A stretch of DNA of 64,000 nucleotides. Source: Turbatrix aceti. Taxonomy: Eukaryota > Nematoda > Chromadorea > Rhabditida > Panagrolaimidae. Positions 1 to 11,428 of the stretch are shown here, piece after piece. Made by a program: the position numbers and the translations under genes. The stretch spans positions 3,562,739-3,626,738 of the forward strand of contig OZ017767.1 of assembly GCA_963969345.1 (NCBI GenBank), written 5' to 3'. The notes beneath the pieces were generated by a model. The model did no database searches. It was not told where the DNA came from and was given only the letters and a program-made list of their open reading frames with translations. Numbering within the stretch: position 1 is the first letter of the stretch; every line of letters begins with the position of its first letter.

Positions 1-299
1 CACTGCGTCCGAAGTTGGAAATTCTGAATTTCCGTCTACCGTGACCAGGAGATGCTTCCAATCGTCCTCGAGACATTCGCCGGATCAAGGGTGACATCAT
101 GGACCTCCGCGTCTCTTGGCTACCTTTCCCGCGTCTCTCGAGCGCCCGGTCAACGATTCAGACCTGATTGCGCTCTACGTCGAAGGAACTTCATTTCCGA
201 TTTCAAATTTCTGCCCACTCAGATTACCTGATTCCCCAGACGTTCAAATTTCCACCATTGTTCGTGAACGACCTGCCTCCAGACAAGGACATTTTCTAC

Positions 300-1900
300 C
301 GTCGTTTTTCCCAACAGAAGCTCATACCGTCCGAGCGCTTCAAGCGGCTCCAAGCTGTCGTCCGCTCGTTTCCACACCAATGAGGTAAAATTTTTCATTC
401 CCAAAATCATTAAAAAATGTGAATTTTAAGACACACATTTTCCGTACGTACGAAACTGAAGTCAGTCACTGGACACATCTTTGGCTGCCCAGAACTGCCG
501 TACCTGCACGTGGCCATTTTCGCTCTTGTTCCATGGCTGCCATTCTGCCATGATCACTCTGCCGTATTCCGTCGAGTTTTCAAACATCGACTGATTCGTC
601 AACGATGCTACCGCCTCTGACTGTGTTGTCCCGGTGACAAACTCGGCCACTCCTCTGACTGCGTGCCGTGCAACTATGTTTTTTTTCATGATTTTATTTT
701 CGGTAAGCTGTTAGCCAAAAATTCGTTTTATTACAATTTTTGTTTTTCAGGTACCTTTTTTTATCCCGAGCTGAGCACTTTGAATGCACGTTTGGCAACG
801 ATGGCTCAATCGTCTTCGCGTCTTCTCAAGGTCATGAATCCGACGACGGATGCCAACTCACCGTAATCTGACTTTGACGCATCTGACCTGCAATGACCTG
901 ACTTTTTGCTCACTTTCGAGATCATCGAAGACGCCGCAGACGGGAAATGCCCAATTTTCCTCAAAATCCCTTCAGCTTCCATCATGGTGGTTGTCAAGGC
1001 GCCGAAGACGCTCCAAACTGAAATCGGCTATTGGACACATCCTTGGCTACCCAGAACTGCCGTACATGCGAGTGACCATGTTCGCTCTCGTTCCCTGGCT
1101 GCCTTTCTGCCAAGAACACTCTGCCGTGTTCCGTCCAGTTTACAACCATCCGAAAGTCGACTGATTCGTCAACGGCGCTACCGCTTCTGACTGCGTCGTT
1201 CCGGTAACAAAATCCGCCATGAAAACCGTGTAATTTTACTTTTCAATTTTTGTCATGATTTTATTTTCGGTAAGCTGTTAGCCAAAAATTCGTTTTATTA
1301 CAATTTTTGTTTTTCAGGTACTTTTTATTATCCCACGTTGAGGGCTTTGAATGCACGTTTGGCAACGATGGCTCAATCGTTTTCGCGTCTTCTCAAGGTC
1401 ACGAATCCGACGACGGATGCCAACTCACCCTAGTCTGACTTTGACGCATCTGATTGACAATTACCTGATTTTTCGCCACCTCACATTGTATCATTGTTGA
1501 GTGCTTCAAACAGCTCCAAGATGTCATTGGCCCGTTTGAACGTTAATAAGGTAATATTTTTAATCCCCAGGATTATAAAAAACGTGAATTTTTAGTCGTA
1601 TTTTGGGCATGTTACGATTCCGCCGCCCGGCGCCTACGCATGCAAGGAATCGCTTGCTCGCTCTTCTTCCGTTACTAGAAACGCTGTCCAGGGATACTTC
1701 AACGTGTTTCGCTGCTCTCGACTGCGCTACAGCCTGTAAAAGCGTTGTTCCGGAAACAAAAATCGTCACAAAATTTGAACTCTGCTGAAAGCTCAAAGAC
1801 GGATGCCAACACTTTTGACCGGCGAAGACCAAACTTTTTGCTACTTTTCCTTTGAGGTAGCATCGCAGAAGACGCCGGTGACAGAAAATTGGCAGAATCA
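300..1900. repeat. Tandem, intron-containing segmental duplication
   Basis: A block at about 462-870 is repeated at about 1,025-1,435 with an offset near 565 bases. Both copies contain the same 48-base GT..AG intron-like segment, identical at about 702-751 and 1,269-1,318. Segments near 345-430 and 860-965 recur in diverged form near 1,510-1,600 and 1,790-1,895. Because the intron is copied too, duplication was at DNA level and not through a processed transcript. The flanking open frames are not conserved between copies, so I see no protein gene. It may be the 5' part of the left-arm RNA locus. Confidence 0.65.
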
Positions 1901-2099
1901 ACACGAATGATTCCTGGCTACCGATGTTTTCTCGCTCGTATTCAAAAACAAGGCTTAGAAAATCGTAAAGAATTTTTCTGTCGCCTGAATGAGCCTGCAT
2001 TGAAACTTCAAAATCTCGAAGTCAATCGAATTTGTCAAAGAAGTAAGCACCGTCCAATCTGACACAAAGTGAGTTCACTTTGAATTTTTTGATCATTTT

Positions 2100-2620
2100 T
2101 ACCATTTTTATTTTCAGAATTGCCCTTCAAGCCGACCCCAATACGCAGCAGCCGTTAAGCAGATTTTCTGCAGAACAAGCTGACTTTGTTCACTCATGTC
2201 TACCAAACAGTTTGGCTACGCCGCAATAGAAGCCGCTGCCAAGGTGAGACTTTCACCACTCTCCATGTGAAAGTCGACCGCAGGAGCATCAAATGAACGA
2301 TCGCCACCAAAGCAGCCTCAACGGCAGCAGACGCCATGAACGGCCTTGCAAAGGCAAACCGCTGCTGCCTATGCCTCCGGTCAAACGAAACAAGCGCTCC
2401 ACCGTCAACGGAGCCACCGTAGAGGTAATTTTTTTTAATTTTATAAAAAAATGTATAATAAAATTTTTATGATGCACAATTTTTTTCACATGAAATTTTT
2501 TGACTAACAAAATCGGTAATACGATAATTTTTTTTATGAAAAAACTAAAATTTTTCACACCGCACCTTTTTTCTATAGAACGCTATTTTGAAAAAAACAA
2601 CATTTTCTGTTTTCCAGGCG
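2100..2620 (+). other. Exon-like block of the left arm, low complexity
   Basis: An exon-like block (about 2,120-2,425) is followed by a GTAATT donor and an acceptor TTTTCCAG near 2,617. No open frame continues across it. Short complementary pieces are present, but the strong hairpins of this arm begin in the next block. The 2,430-2,610 stretch is AT-rich and intron-like. Confidence 0.35.
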
Positions 2621-3060
2621 ATTGTACTCATGCCCGATCCGCCTACTCTGGCGAAGGCCCCGGCGGCCATCTGAGGCATCAAACGGCGACAACCGTCGCC
2701 CGCCGCCGGGGCAACAATGGCGTCTTGGCGGCTGCCGAATAGAGCGCCGCCAAGAACAGCAGAGGGCCTCGCCAGCCCCATAATTAGAAATGATTAAGCC
2801 GAATAAGGCTATAAGGTTGGTTTCTGTTTTTTGATGGCACTTTTTTTATTTTCCATGTTTTGCAGGTGCATAGATGCCCGATAAAAGTCCCCGACGGCCA
2901 CTCAAACTCGCCCGCCGTCGGGGCATTAATGGCATGAGGGCCTCGCCAGCCCCGCCGGCTACGAACGGGGCGACGACTACTGCACCGTCGCCCCGTACGA
3001 CGGATCCACCGTAGCCGGCAGCCGCTACTGCCGAAGAAAATCGGCGACGGCAACTCAGAA
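2618..3060 (+). ncRNA. Left-arm module A: nested hairpins, structured RNA candidate
   Basis: Stem I pairs GCCCCGGCGGC (2657-2667) with its exact complement at 2702-2712 and encloses GGCGAC/GTCGCC (2685-2690 / 2695-2700). Stem II pairs TCTTGGCGGC (2723-2732) with 2746-2755. A second copy after an intron-like break (GTTGGT..TTTTGCAG, about 2,815-2,866) has CCCCGACGGC (2889-2898) paired with 2914-2923, an A-U pair replacing the G-C pair of the first copy. Next come an outer stem, GCCGGCTACG (2954-2963 / 3010-3019), and an inner 11-bp stem (2965-2975 / 2986-2996). Related modules lie on the - strand at 55,960-57,230. No frame is conserved, so a non-coding structured RNA is inferred; transcription is not shown. 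Confidence 0.6.
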
Positions 3061-3400
3061 GGCAGTCATCGGCGACGCATGGGCTGAGGCACTGTGCCGG
3101 CCCGGAGGTAGGTTCCGACAAGAGGGGGCACCTGGTTTTTTTGGATTTAAATGTGGGATATTTATTTATGGACAAACCGTTAGTGATGGGCCATTGGCTC
3201 AGAACCGGAATAGGTGCGCGCAGACCGGCACGCACTTGGTTGCGGACCGGTCAGCCCCTGCGACGTCGGGCACTTTTACTATTGTTTCAATTCTTTGTGT
3301 TGTTATTAATTATTGTAAAACAGAAAAAAAAGTGCCTAAAAATGCCACCAGAAAAAAAAGTGCAAAAATGCCCAAAAAAAAGAGCCATAACAAGGGCCAA
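3061..3400 (+). other. Linker of left arm, partner of 58,500-58,730
   Basis: About 3,195-3,400 matches the reverse complement of 58,500-58,730, including the phrase ending CCCCTGCGACGTCGGGC and an adjoining A-rich tract (poly-T on the + strand of the right arm). No supported protein gene. The open frames here are low complexity. Confidence 0.45.
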
Positions 3401-4150
3401 CTTTCTGTCTAGCAAATAGACAAAGAACGGCGGTGGATGGGGGGTCAGCCATGGTCGAAAGACCGACCACCGAAGCATACTTTTACCGGCAGCTTCGGTG
3501 GTTCCACCGGGCCCCCATGGAGGGGCCCCAGGCGACTTTTTATGAAAGTTGCCAGCCGTTAGATGATCGCTGTCCCGGGTGACGAAGTCTGTCCCACCCG
3601 GACGACAATGGCGGGCTGCTCGTGGCCCGCTGCCCTCGGTGACGTCCAAGACCAGGGCACCTGCACAGCGACATCCTTTAATGGTGAGTTACCTGGGAAA
3701 CTTTGGAGACGAATAATCAAGATTTTGTATTTTTCAGACATCCGCCTGACCAGCGAAGAGGCTCACAGGCTGCCGGCCTTCATGCCTGCCCGCCGCGGTT
3801 TTAACCGCCCAGGGCCGCCACCACGAGGCATTCGGACCTGAAGAGAATCGGTTCGAATGCGTGGCATGGATTATCATCTATTTTTGAAGGTATGTTTTTT
3901 TGAATTTTTCAAAATCCGAAACAAAGTCTTTTTTTCAGACGCAAGGTCTCTACGTGAAAATCTTTATTCATCTTTATCATGGACTCAATCGTCCACCATC
4001 AACAAGAATCACAGTGACTTTGTCACCGTGATTCGCGGGCCCAGTCATCCCGGACTGTCCTCGCCGATGCGCCAGCGTCTTCATTCCATCAACAGCAAGG
4101 TATAAAACTTGCAGCGCATCTCAAAAATCGAAGCGCCATCCAAAATGGGT
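3401..4150 (+). ncRNA. Left-arm module B: spliced chain of covarying hairpins
   Basis: Hairpins in order: GGTC-GAAA-GACC (3453-3464); an 11-bp stem (3466-3476 / 3492-3502); GGGCCCC/GGGGCCC (3509-3515 / 3522-3528); a 9-bp stem (3531-3539 / 3545-3553); GCGGGC/GCCCGC (3611-3616 / 3625-3630); GCGGTT/AACCGC (3795-3808); a 10-bp stem with loop TGAAGAGAATC (3829-3838 / 3850-3859); a triloop hairpin (4007-4033); GATGCGC/GCGCATC (4066-4072 / 4114-4120) enclosing GCAAG/CTTGC. GT..AG introns lie near 3,684-3,737, 3,891-3,938 and 4,147-4,204. The module at 57,690-58,460 on - has the same hairpins and intron positions, with compensatory changes. Function unknown. Confidence 0.7.
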
Positions 4151-4204
4151 AAGTTAAAACAAAAATGGGTTTCTGGGATTTCTAATCGGAATTTTCGTTT
4201 TCAG

Positions 4205-5000
4205 ATCTAAGCCGCTTCCTCTCCATGTCCATTCCACCCCTGGTTTGCGACCCTTCAAATCTTCCACTATTTTGTTAGCCGTACGCAGAAATTGGTATGT
4301 TTTTTTTCCTCCCAAATGTCTATCAATCAATTTTTTTCCTTTGCAGATGTCCACTAAACTAAACTCAACACAAGCATCAAACGGCCAATTGCACTGCCAA
4401 CGCCGATGAATTCATGGTTAGTTGTCCTCTGAATCCCTGCTCATTCTGACCCCCTATTTTTTCAGATTTGCAATCATGATTGGGGCCGCGTGTCTCACCA
4501 TCCAGAGGCACGCGATCCGGCGTTGACATCGCAGACCATGGAAGTGTCTGCATCCCTTATGTATCCCGTATCAACTCTTTTATCTCTTTTATTCGTCATG
4601 AAACATTCTGCCGTGCCTGCTTCCCGATTTATGCAGGCACGCCCGACGTTGTCTACTTTGCGCGCATACTATCCGGGGCTTGAGTAACAGGATAAGCTAT
4701 TATAGATGTTTGTCCGGGGGTGGAAATATGAAAGTAGTAACATAGCCTGACTTGACCGAATTGGTCTTGTCGCGGCTGCCGGCTTCGGCTGGCCCAGGTG
4801 CCCTTCTTGCGTTGGCCCCTTCGGTTCAGCCGCCAATGATGCCCTGCCGATGACACGGCCTAAGATCTGAGAGCGGCTGCAACTTAATGAAACACTAAAA
4901 CGGCAACAATATCGGGCGCTAATGGATACAACAACCGGCATCAGCATCAGACAGTGAGTAATATTTTTTTGTTTTGTTTAAATTAATTAATTTTCAGAAA
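4205..5000 (+). ncRNA. Left-arm continuation: exon-like blocks with hairpins
   Basis: Short blocks separated by GT..TTTGCAG/TTTTCAG signals (introns near 4,293-4,346, 4,419-4,466 and 4,951-4,997). Hairpins include CAATC/GATTG (about 4,470), CGCGTG/CACGCG (about 4,488-4,515), GCAGAC/GTCTGC (about 4,530), CGTGCCTGC/GCAGGCACG (about 4,612-4,641) and a CCGGC-TTCG-GCTGG tetraloop hairpin near 4,780. I see no conserved reading frame. It is treated as the continuation of the transcript above on the basis of splice signals and hairpin density. Confidence 0.45.
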
Positions 5001-7180
5001 AATGATTATTTTTTCCGTCTTCATCATCCACATCATCTACGATGTTCCAGTTCTACAACTCTGGATTCGCAATCAACTACACCAAATCAACGTTATCGTC
5101 ATCAACATCATCTTCACGCAGTTCTTCAACTACAGCATGGCATCATCGTAATCCCGCTCGTATTACATTTCTCCACAGCAGTTCACAGCTGCCCCTGGTT
5201 GGTTTAATATACGCGTTTTATCTAAAAAATCAATTCAAAAACATTTTCGAGAAATAATTTTTTAAAACCAAGAAAACCAAATTCAAAAATGTTTCTTCAA
5301 ATTTTTATTACCACGAACACAAAATCCGGAACTTTCCCGGTCTGGCACCGCCAGTTTATAGAGGTTCAAGATAGTCGATGGCTCATCTCTCGACTACGAA
5401 CACACCTCTTCAACAGTCCGGCACCACCACCATCCGGCGTGTGGACTGTCATCGAATCCGCGCCATCATTCAACAAATCTTTCAATCAATTCAGAAGAAA
5501 CTGACAATCTTCCAACCCCCACACAGGCTATTCGACAACGACTGCAACGTCAACAACAAAAACTACTATTATTTATCTTCCGAATCGCCCACTTTCTACG
5601 TTTGTACTAATTTTCGGCGACACAATAGGAAATTCAAAAATGGTATTTGTTCGGTGGTCTGTCTGATTCTTCTACCACCGGTAATTTTCCTGACAAGTGA
5701 TATCGTCTGGACTTTCATCGTAATCACTGCTTCAACGCTCCGCACGAAACCCGACAACTAACTAAATTTTTAATGCTGCCGCAAGATATCTATTTTTACT
5801 CTTTCGGTTGGTTTTTAGTGCAAAAAATTTCTTCAAAAAAACAAAAAAACTTTAGCATGCAAACAAGCCATCCACAAATGCCATCCATAGAATATCACGA
5901 CTACGATGGCCCTCACCCAGCCTACCGCGCCTTGCTCAACCAATTCTAAAGTTCACTTCCGCGTGAACCTTTGGTCAGTCCAACCCCGTTAACTTCAAAT
6001 TCAACACTCTCGAATTCGGCACCACCGCTGGCACAAGACCCCGATCGAACTCTTCCTCTGCATAGCAGGTAACATCTGGTTGGTTGCATTTGCGTACGAA
6101 TAATAAGTAAGATTCAAAACATTTTTGGAAAAAATATTTTTTGAAACCAAGGAAAATCAAATTCAATGTCCAAAACTTTTTTATTCAAAAAATTTGTTTC
6201 CACGCAAACACAAAATCCGGGATATCTCCGGTCTGGCACTGCCAGTCTTTTGAGATTAAACACAGACGTCCACTGTTTCAAATAGTGGCCGGAAAACTGA
6301 ATCGTCGACGATGAACGTCTTTTTGCCGTTTTTTACATCTGCGGTTGGTTTTCGTTTTCAAAATTGTTTCAAAAGACAAAATTAAAATTTCAGACAACAA
6401 CAAATATTCGATCTCACTTCCGCGTGTTCCTGAAGCCCGTCCAAAGCCAGCATGGACCTCGAGCTCGTCACCACCGGTTGCACAAGTGACACCCACATCA
6501 ACTTCATCCCCCAACGAAGCCAACATGCATGGTAACCGTGGCTGTCATTGCAATTCTGACACGTGACTGCAGAATCCTAGCCCCCTTTTTCGCAGTGCTC
6601 AGCATCAGAATTCTGATCAAAATATCCAACTTCATCGACCAAGTCTACAACTTCCGATCAACACACGGTTAGTTTGAAGTCTACGTAACAAATTTAATCT
6701 GATAACTAATTCTAAAAAAACAACTATTTTTGTCAATATCCAAATTTATTTGTTGCTTTTTTACTATTTTTTTCAAAGTTTAGTATTTTTTACTTTTTTT
6801 TACAAAATTGCTAAATTTCTGACATCATCCAACTCTGTTTTTCAGAAATGATCACATCAATGATTTTGTCGTCTTGCCGTTCCGCTGCACCTGGCTGATC
6901 GTGACCCTTCTTAACGATCTTCAACGATGGAAGTAACACATTCATCAATGATCGTCGCCATCAGTCAATACAAAAAACGACCCGTGATATCACCTAAAAC
7001 CCCATTCAAATGATTCATCCGACAACACCAACTTCAAATATTCGGTCTAATTTTAAATGTTATTATTTGCATTTTTTAACAACTTGGATGTCGGCGCCCA
7101 GGCCTGCAAAGGCCAGGCTGCCATTTCCCAAAACTTGTTCGAAATAAAATGAAAAAGGGGGGGGGAGGACAAAGAAGCAT
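5001..7180 (+). repeat. Left-arm 3' region with two twin-hairpin units
   Basis: Two copies of a 29-base twin hairpin lie at 5,326-5,354 and 6,217-6,245. Each has a CCGG..CCGG stem followed by a CTGGC-NNN-GCCAG stem. They are reverse complements of the nine copies at 52-54.7 kb and, like those, are preceded by an AT-rich segment containing a GGTTGG motif. The rest is AT-rich, with no supported gene. Several open frames of 60-130 codons are low complexity. Confidence 0.5.
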
Positions 7181-7187
7181 ATTCATG

Positions 7188-8640
7188 TCAGTACCGGGCC
7201 TGAATCTTGCAGACATACGGCCTCGGTTGAACTGTTCCTCCAAGAACTTGTGTCACATCCGGGGGATTAATCTCGTCAATGCTGACTCTGAACTGATTGA
7301 AGACGTTTGCGGTGATCAGAAACAGCTCCAAGGCAGCCAGTGGTTCTCCCGCGCATCTTCGCTTTCCCAGACTGAAAAGAATGACGTTCGGATTTGGTAC
7401 AAATTTTTTCTGCTTGTCTAGGAATCTGGAGGGATCGAAGTTTGAACCATCCGGAAAAAAGCTTTCGTTTTGAAGAACACTTGAAATCTGAGGGAAGACA
7501 ATGGTGTCTGCTGGGATTGTATGGCACCCAATTTGTATATCCCGGGTTGTGCGATGAGGGACGTTGAGAGGGATGAGATTGCAAACCCTCTGGCTCTCGT
7601 GGATGATCGCCTGAAGATAGTGCAGCTGCGGTTTGTTTTCAACGGTGATAAACCTGTCTGAGGCAATTTCCCGGTCTAATTCTTGGTGGAGTTTGTCTTG
7701 AATTTGTGAGTGAGTCATCAGGTAAAGCACAATCCAGCCCAGCGTCGTAGATGTCGTTTCCTGACCTGCCATCCAGAGATCGAGGATCATGCCACCAAGT
7801 TGGGCATCCGAAAAGGTGTCTTCTGATTTGCTCTGAGAGTTAAGTCTGTGACGATGACGCAGAAACGCTTCAATATAGTCTTCGGGCTCTTCGTCGCTGG
7901 AAAAATCAATTTTGGCTGCGTGTTCTTTTACTTCGGCACCAAAGTAGTCATAGAGATTTTTGTGCAGATCAAGGACCTCCTGAATGACCTTGTTGGTGTA
8001 CGGAATTTTTTGGAACCATCGAATGGAGCTGAAGTTTGATAACATGAGTACTGGGTGAGAAAAACGATGAGTAAGAGTCGTGATTGTGTCTTTGAAGAAG
8101 CAGAATTGTTTTTTCTGAAAGCAGATACGATGGATTTTAAAATCATTTTCAAGGATAACAAACGTCGTCAAACCGGTGTCCAAACAGAAAACCACCAATG
8201 ATATTGCCAACGGCGTAGTCCATCAGATCGTGCAAGTCTATGACTTTAGCACCTGTATTCAGGTGATTCTTCACGTCATCGATCAAAAGCTCCACTTCGT
8301 CAAGGATGTGTTGTTGCATCCGATGCCTGCCGAGCCCGTATTCGTGGAGAACCTTGAGCACAAACCGTCGCTGCTCCTTCCACAACGGACCATCTGTAAA
8401 GACAATGCCGTGGTTGCCGCCTCTGGCTATCGCGTTAATCTCATTTGCAATAGGTCTTCCTGCGAGAGCGTCGGCAGTTTTCCCGGTCAGCAACTCGCGG
8501 ACAGTGTCAACGTCATTGACGAGGACTACCGGCGTCGGACCGAGCCAGAGAGTGAAAATGTCGCCGTAGCGAGTGTGTAGACTTTGCCACAGGTCTGGTC
8601 CGTAGTGCCATGCAATTTGAAGGATGTTACCCAGAAGTGG
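7188..8640 (-). CDS. Cytochrome P450, CYP2 clan (CYP33-like), N-terminus missing
   Basis: Haem-thiolate monooxygenase of the nematode CYP33-like group, presumably acting on xenobiotic or lipid substrates at the ER membrane. Two exons (8640-8164 and 8114-7188) are joined by a 49-base intron and give about 467 residues. Hallmarks seen: an I-helix AGQETTS, the ExxR motif ESQR, DPSRF, and the haem loop FSLGKRRCAGEPLA. The N-terminal part resembles CYP33 (PLLGN, YGDIFTLW, WKEQRRF). The reading frame upstream of PLLGN is closed by stops; a possible proline-rich hinge (GPPA) lies about 45 bases upstream in another frame, and no membrane anchor exon is visible before the AT-rich DNA at 8,700-8,980. 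It is therefore either 5'-truncated, frameshifted, or has a distant first exon. The catalytic body looks intact. Confidence 0.8.
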
Positions 8641-8983
8641 TCAACGTGGCTTCGTTCACCGCCTACGCAAGCTGGAGGCCCTAGCGATGTTTCCGTTCAG
8701 TTTTTTCAAACAATCCAAAAAAAGTGTGTAAAACACGATTTCCAAATTTAAAAAAATTAAAACTACAAAATACATTCAATGAAAGTGTTTTTTATAATAG
8801 TTTATTTTTCAAAAAGGTCAGCAATAATAGTACAAATCCTAATAAATACACCAATAAAATTTTCTTATTTAGGTCACCAATTTTCTTATTTAGGTCACCA
8901 ATAAAATAAGAAAAATTGTTGTAAAGCTTTCTTTTTAGTCGGCACTGTGGAGAAGTGTATCTATTGCTTCGATGACCGTCAGC
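8641..8983. other. Gene-poor AT-rich spacer
   Basis: No gene is seen. It contains two head-to-tail copies of a 20-base unit (TTTTCTTATTTAGGTCACCA, about 8,860-8,899). It separates the P450 5' end from the M1-like gene 3' end. Confidence 0.5.
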
Positions 8984-11056
8984 TTAATGTTGATACGTAT
9001 GATTCGAAGCAAAAGCAAATAGCGGGATTTCAACGTTATCAGGAGGATTGACATTCCGCAGAACCATTTTTTTGCTGCACAGCAGCAAGAGTTTGCCATG
9101 GTGCCGGAGAGGGATCGTCCAGGGCGGGTAAGATACCTCAGTTTTTACCGCAGGCTCTTGCATAATCTAAAAATTTGTATATTCACTGAAAATTAAAAAA
9201 GAGGTAACCAACGTGCAAATCCTTTCCAACGCGGTTAACCTTGATAATTGGGAAGGTCGGATTGGCGAGATAGGCATGCAGGTAGTCGTACACGTTGAGA
9301 GCACCGCTTCCATCGCTGCAGTTTATCTTAACCGCGCCAATTCCGTTAGCAGTGGGTTGCAACTGGATCGCGAGATCGAGCATGCCAAGGTCGTTTGGAA
9401 TTTGATTAATCGTGATACGGCGGATGGCATTGTCTAAGTGACCGGGGGTAACGATTTCAGCGAGTCCGTTGATGACAAATGCCGACTTCCAGGAGATCCA
9501 GTCCACCGCTCCGTGATGCAGGGCATTATATTCTTCCAACTTGCTCGCGTACTTGACTCCGCCTTCTAGGATCTGATCCTTGTAGTAGCCGAGGTAACTG
9601 GTCACCGTGTGCTCGGAAAGCGGGGCCACGGCAGCAAAGTAGTAGTAATCAGCGAGGGCCTCGACGAAGGCAACGTCTTCGATGTTTCGGGGCGAGAGCA
9701 TGCTGCCAAAGAGCACCCGGGTCGTCGCGAAAGGCAACGTGACCTTGGATTGCGTCGTCGTGACGATCATGTTGTCGGTAGCGTAGAAACCATTACTGAA
9801 GAGCTCCGATGAATTTCTGATCAGGTCGCTTCGAAGGATAACGTAGGCTGTAAACGGTAGCAATGACAGTAAACGCAAAAAAAAACAGTAACTTACGGAG
9901 TCCAGGATGAAAACTAGAAGGCACAATACTCCTCAATTTATCCCTCACAGCGTCCAGTTCTGACATACTAAAGTTGTTCGGGAGTCCAAACACTGCGTAG
10001 AGACTGGTAGCAAGCGGATACTGGGGGTATAGGGACGGAACATTGGGATCGTGGAACAAGACGACGTCTTTTGCGTGGCAATACTGCTCCAGCGGAAATA
10101 CGCCCGCCTTGCCCCCCGGATTGATGTCGACTTGAAGCTGCACTTGATTGGTGAAGCGAACAAAGAAGCTGGCACGCGTGTCGTCGAGATCGAAGACAGG
10201 CATGACCGCTGAGATGCGCGTCAGGCCCTTGATCGACAGGTATCCGGGCTTGAACTTTTTGTTATGGTAATGGTACATGAGCAATCCGTGGCCAGCCTCT
10301 TCGTACGCGAGTGCTTTGAACGTGACCTAAACAACCATTTAAATTTTTTTTCAAAAAAAAACCGTTTGAAAAGCTTACCGTAACTTTATAAACGATATCC
10401 GGATACAAGGATTCGGGAAAATGTAGCATGGTCGAACGCGAATCGCGAACAGCCTCCGTTGCTACAATCATCTTCTTAATGAACAAGCCATAGGTGATGA
10501 TAGCAGTCGTAATTTCAAGATTCCGATCGGTCAAAATTTTTATCTTTTTGGTGATGGCAGATATAGAAAACGTGATCGATGACGTGCCATTGAAGTGACG
10601 GCTTTCAGGCCCATTCTCAGATGCACGCTGGTGAAGCCGTCCAAGGCTAATTAAGACGTCGTAGCTAAGGGGCAACAGTTTAACCCTAAAAAAACAAAAA
10701 AAAATAAATGAAAAAATAAATTTTGACGAAAATGGTGTTACGATAAAATTTTCGCTTCAGAACCCCAAATCCAAAACTTACTTTGAGCTCTGTTGTGCGA
10801 AAAAGTCACCGACCGCTATGATGCCAACTGAATTCAGGATTATGATCGCGAAGGGAGGCAGAACGACGAACATGACCAAGAAGAAGCCAAGGATCTTACA
10901 TGATATCCGATCGGTGACAGTTGCAGAAGCGTTGAGATCAGCCGTCCTTCGGTCAAAGGCGTGCCGGCGACGTCGATCATCACGGGAATGTGAGCGGCTA
11001 CTATAACGCTCGGCTTCACTGTAAGCCGTCGATGTTTCAGTCATCGCCGAAGACAA
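8984..11056 (-). CDS. M1 aminopeptidase-like type II membrane protein, zinc site lost
   Basis: Five exons (11056-10782, 10685-10379, 10326-9897, 9847-9213, 9166-8984) give about 609 residues. A basic cytoplasmic head (residues 1-55) precedes one hydrophobic segment (about 56-80), as in type II anchored M1 enzymes. An M1 N-terminal beta domain follows (LLPLSYDVLI; VFDLDDTRASF in place of PCFDEP). The stretch RVLFGSMLSPRNIEDVAFVEALADYY aligns with [25 protein letters not shown], but HEXXH is replaced by a run without His or Glu; only the later Glu persists. The protein ends soon after the domain carrying PPWTIPL and lacks the long C-terminal helical domain. I infer a non-catalytic, perhaps ligand-binding, relative. 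The last donor (GTTGGT) is weak, so the final exon is less certain. Confidence 0.7.
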
Positions 11057-11428
11057 AGAGCGCTACGAAAACACCTGATCACAGCTTGAGGCAAGACTCA
11101 AACTATCAGGAAAAGTGAACGGCACTCAAAAGAAGGCAAAAATGAATTTTGCATATACAAAAAAAACGTGACATAGTAGAATTTACGGTAATCAGAGCTG
11201 ATACGAATGTAACCTCCCCAGAAATAACGTCAGAACTACAGTAGACTCGTAACGCGTGATCAGGTTGAATATGATATCAGATAAACCCTTGTTGGATCCA
11301 GGAAAGAATTCCGAACAAGGGGAACTTTCATGCGCGCAAAGTGTTCTCCGTTTGGTTGCACAAGAAAACGCGTATTTATGTTTTTCGCTTTCGTTGTTTT
11401 GTCGCTTGCATAGCAGGCTACTTTCGTC
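11057..11428. promoter_or_regulatory. Bidirectional intergenic region
   Basis: About 370 bases separate the starts of the M1-like gene (-) and the DHX8 gene (+), which are divergent. It should hold both promoters. No clear TATA element or named site was recognised. Confidence 0.4.

Noticed and set aside
3563..3841. 92-codon open frame across module B
   Set aside because: It runs through an intron with good splice sites, and the right-arm copy has stops in the equivalent frame.
4094..4113. GTATAAAACTTGCAG read as a tiny intron in module B
   Set aside because: It is too short, and the right-arm copy lacks the GT while keeping the GCAAG/CTTGC pairing, so it is a hairpin loop.
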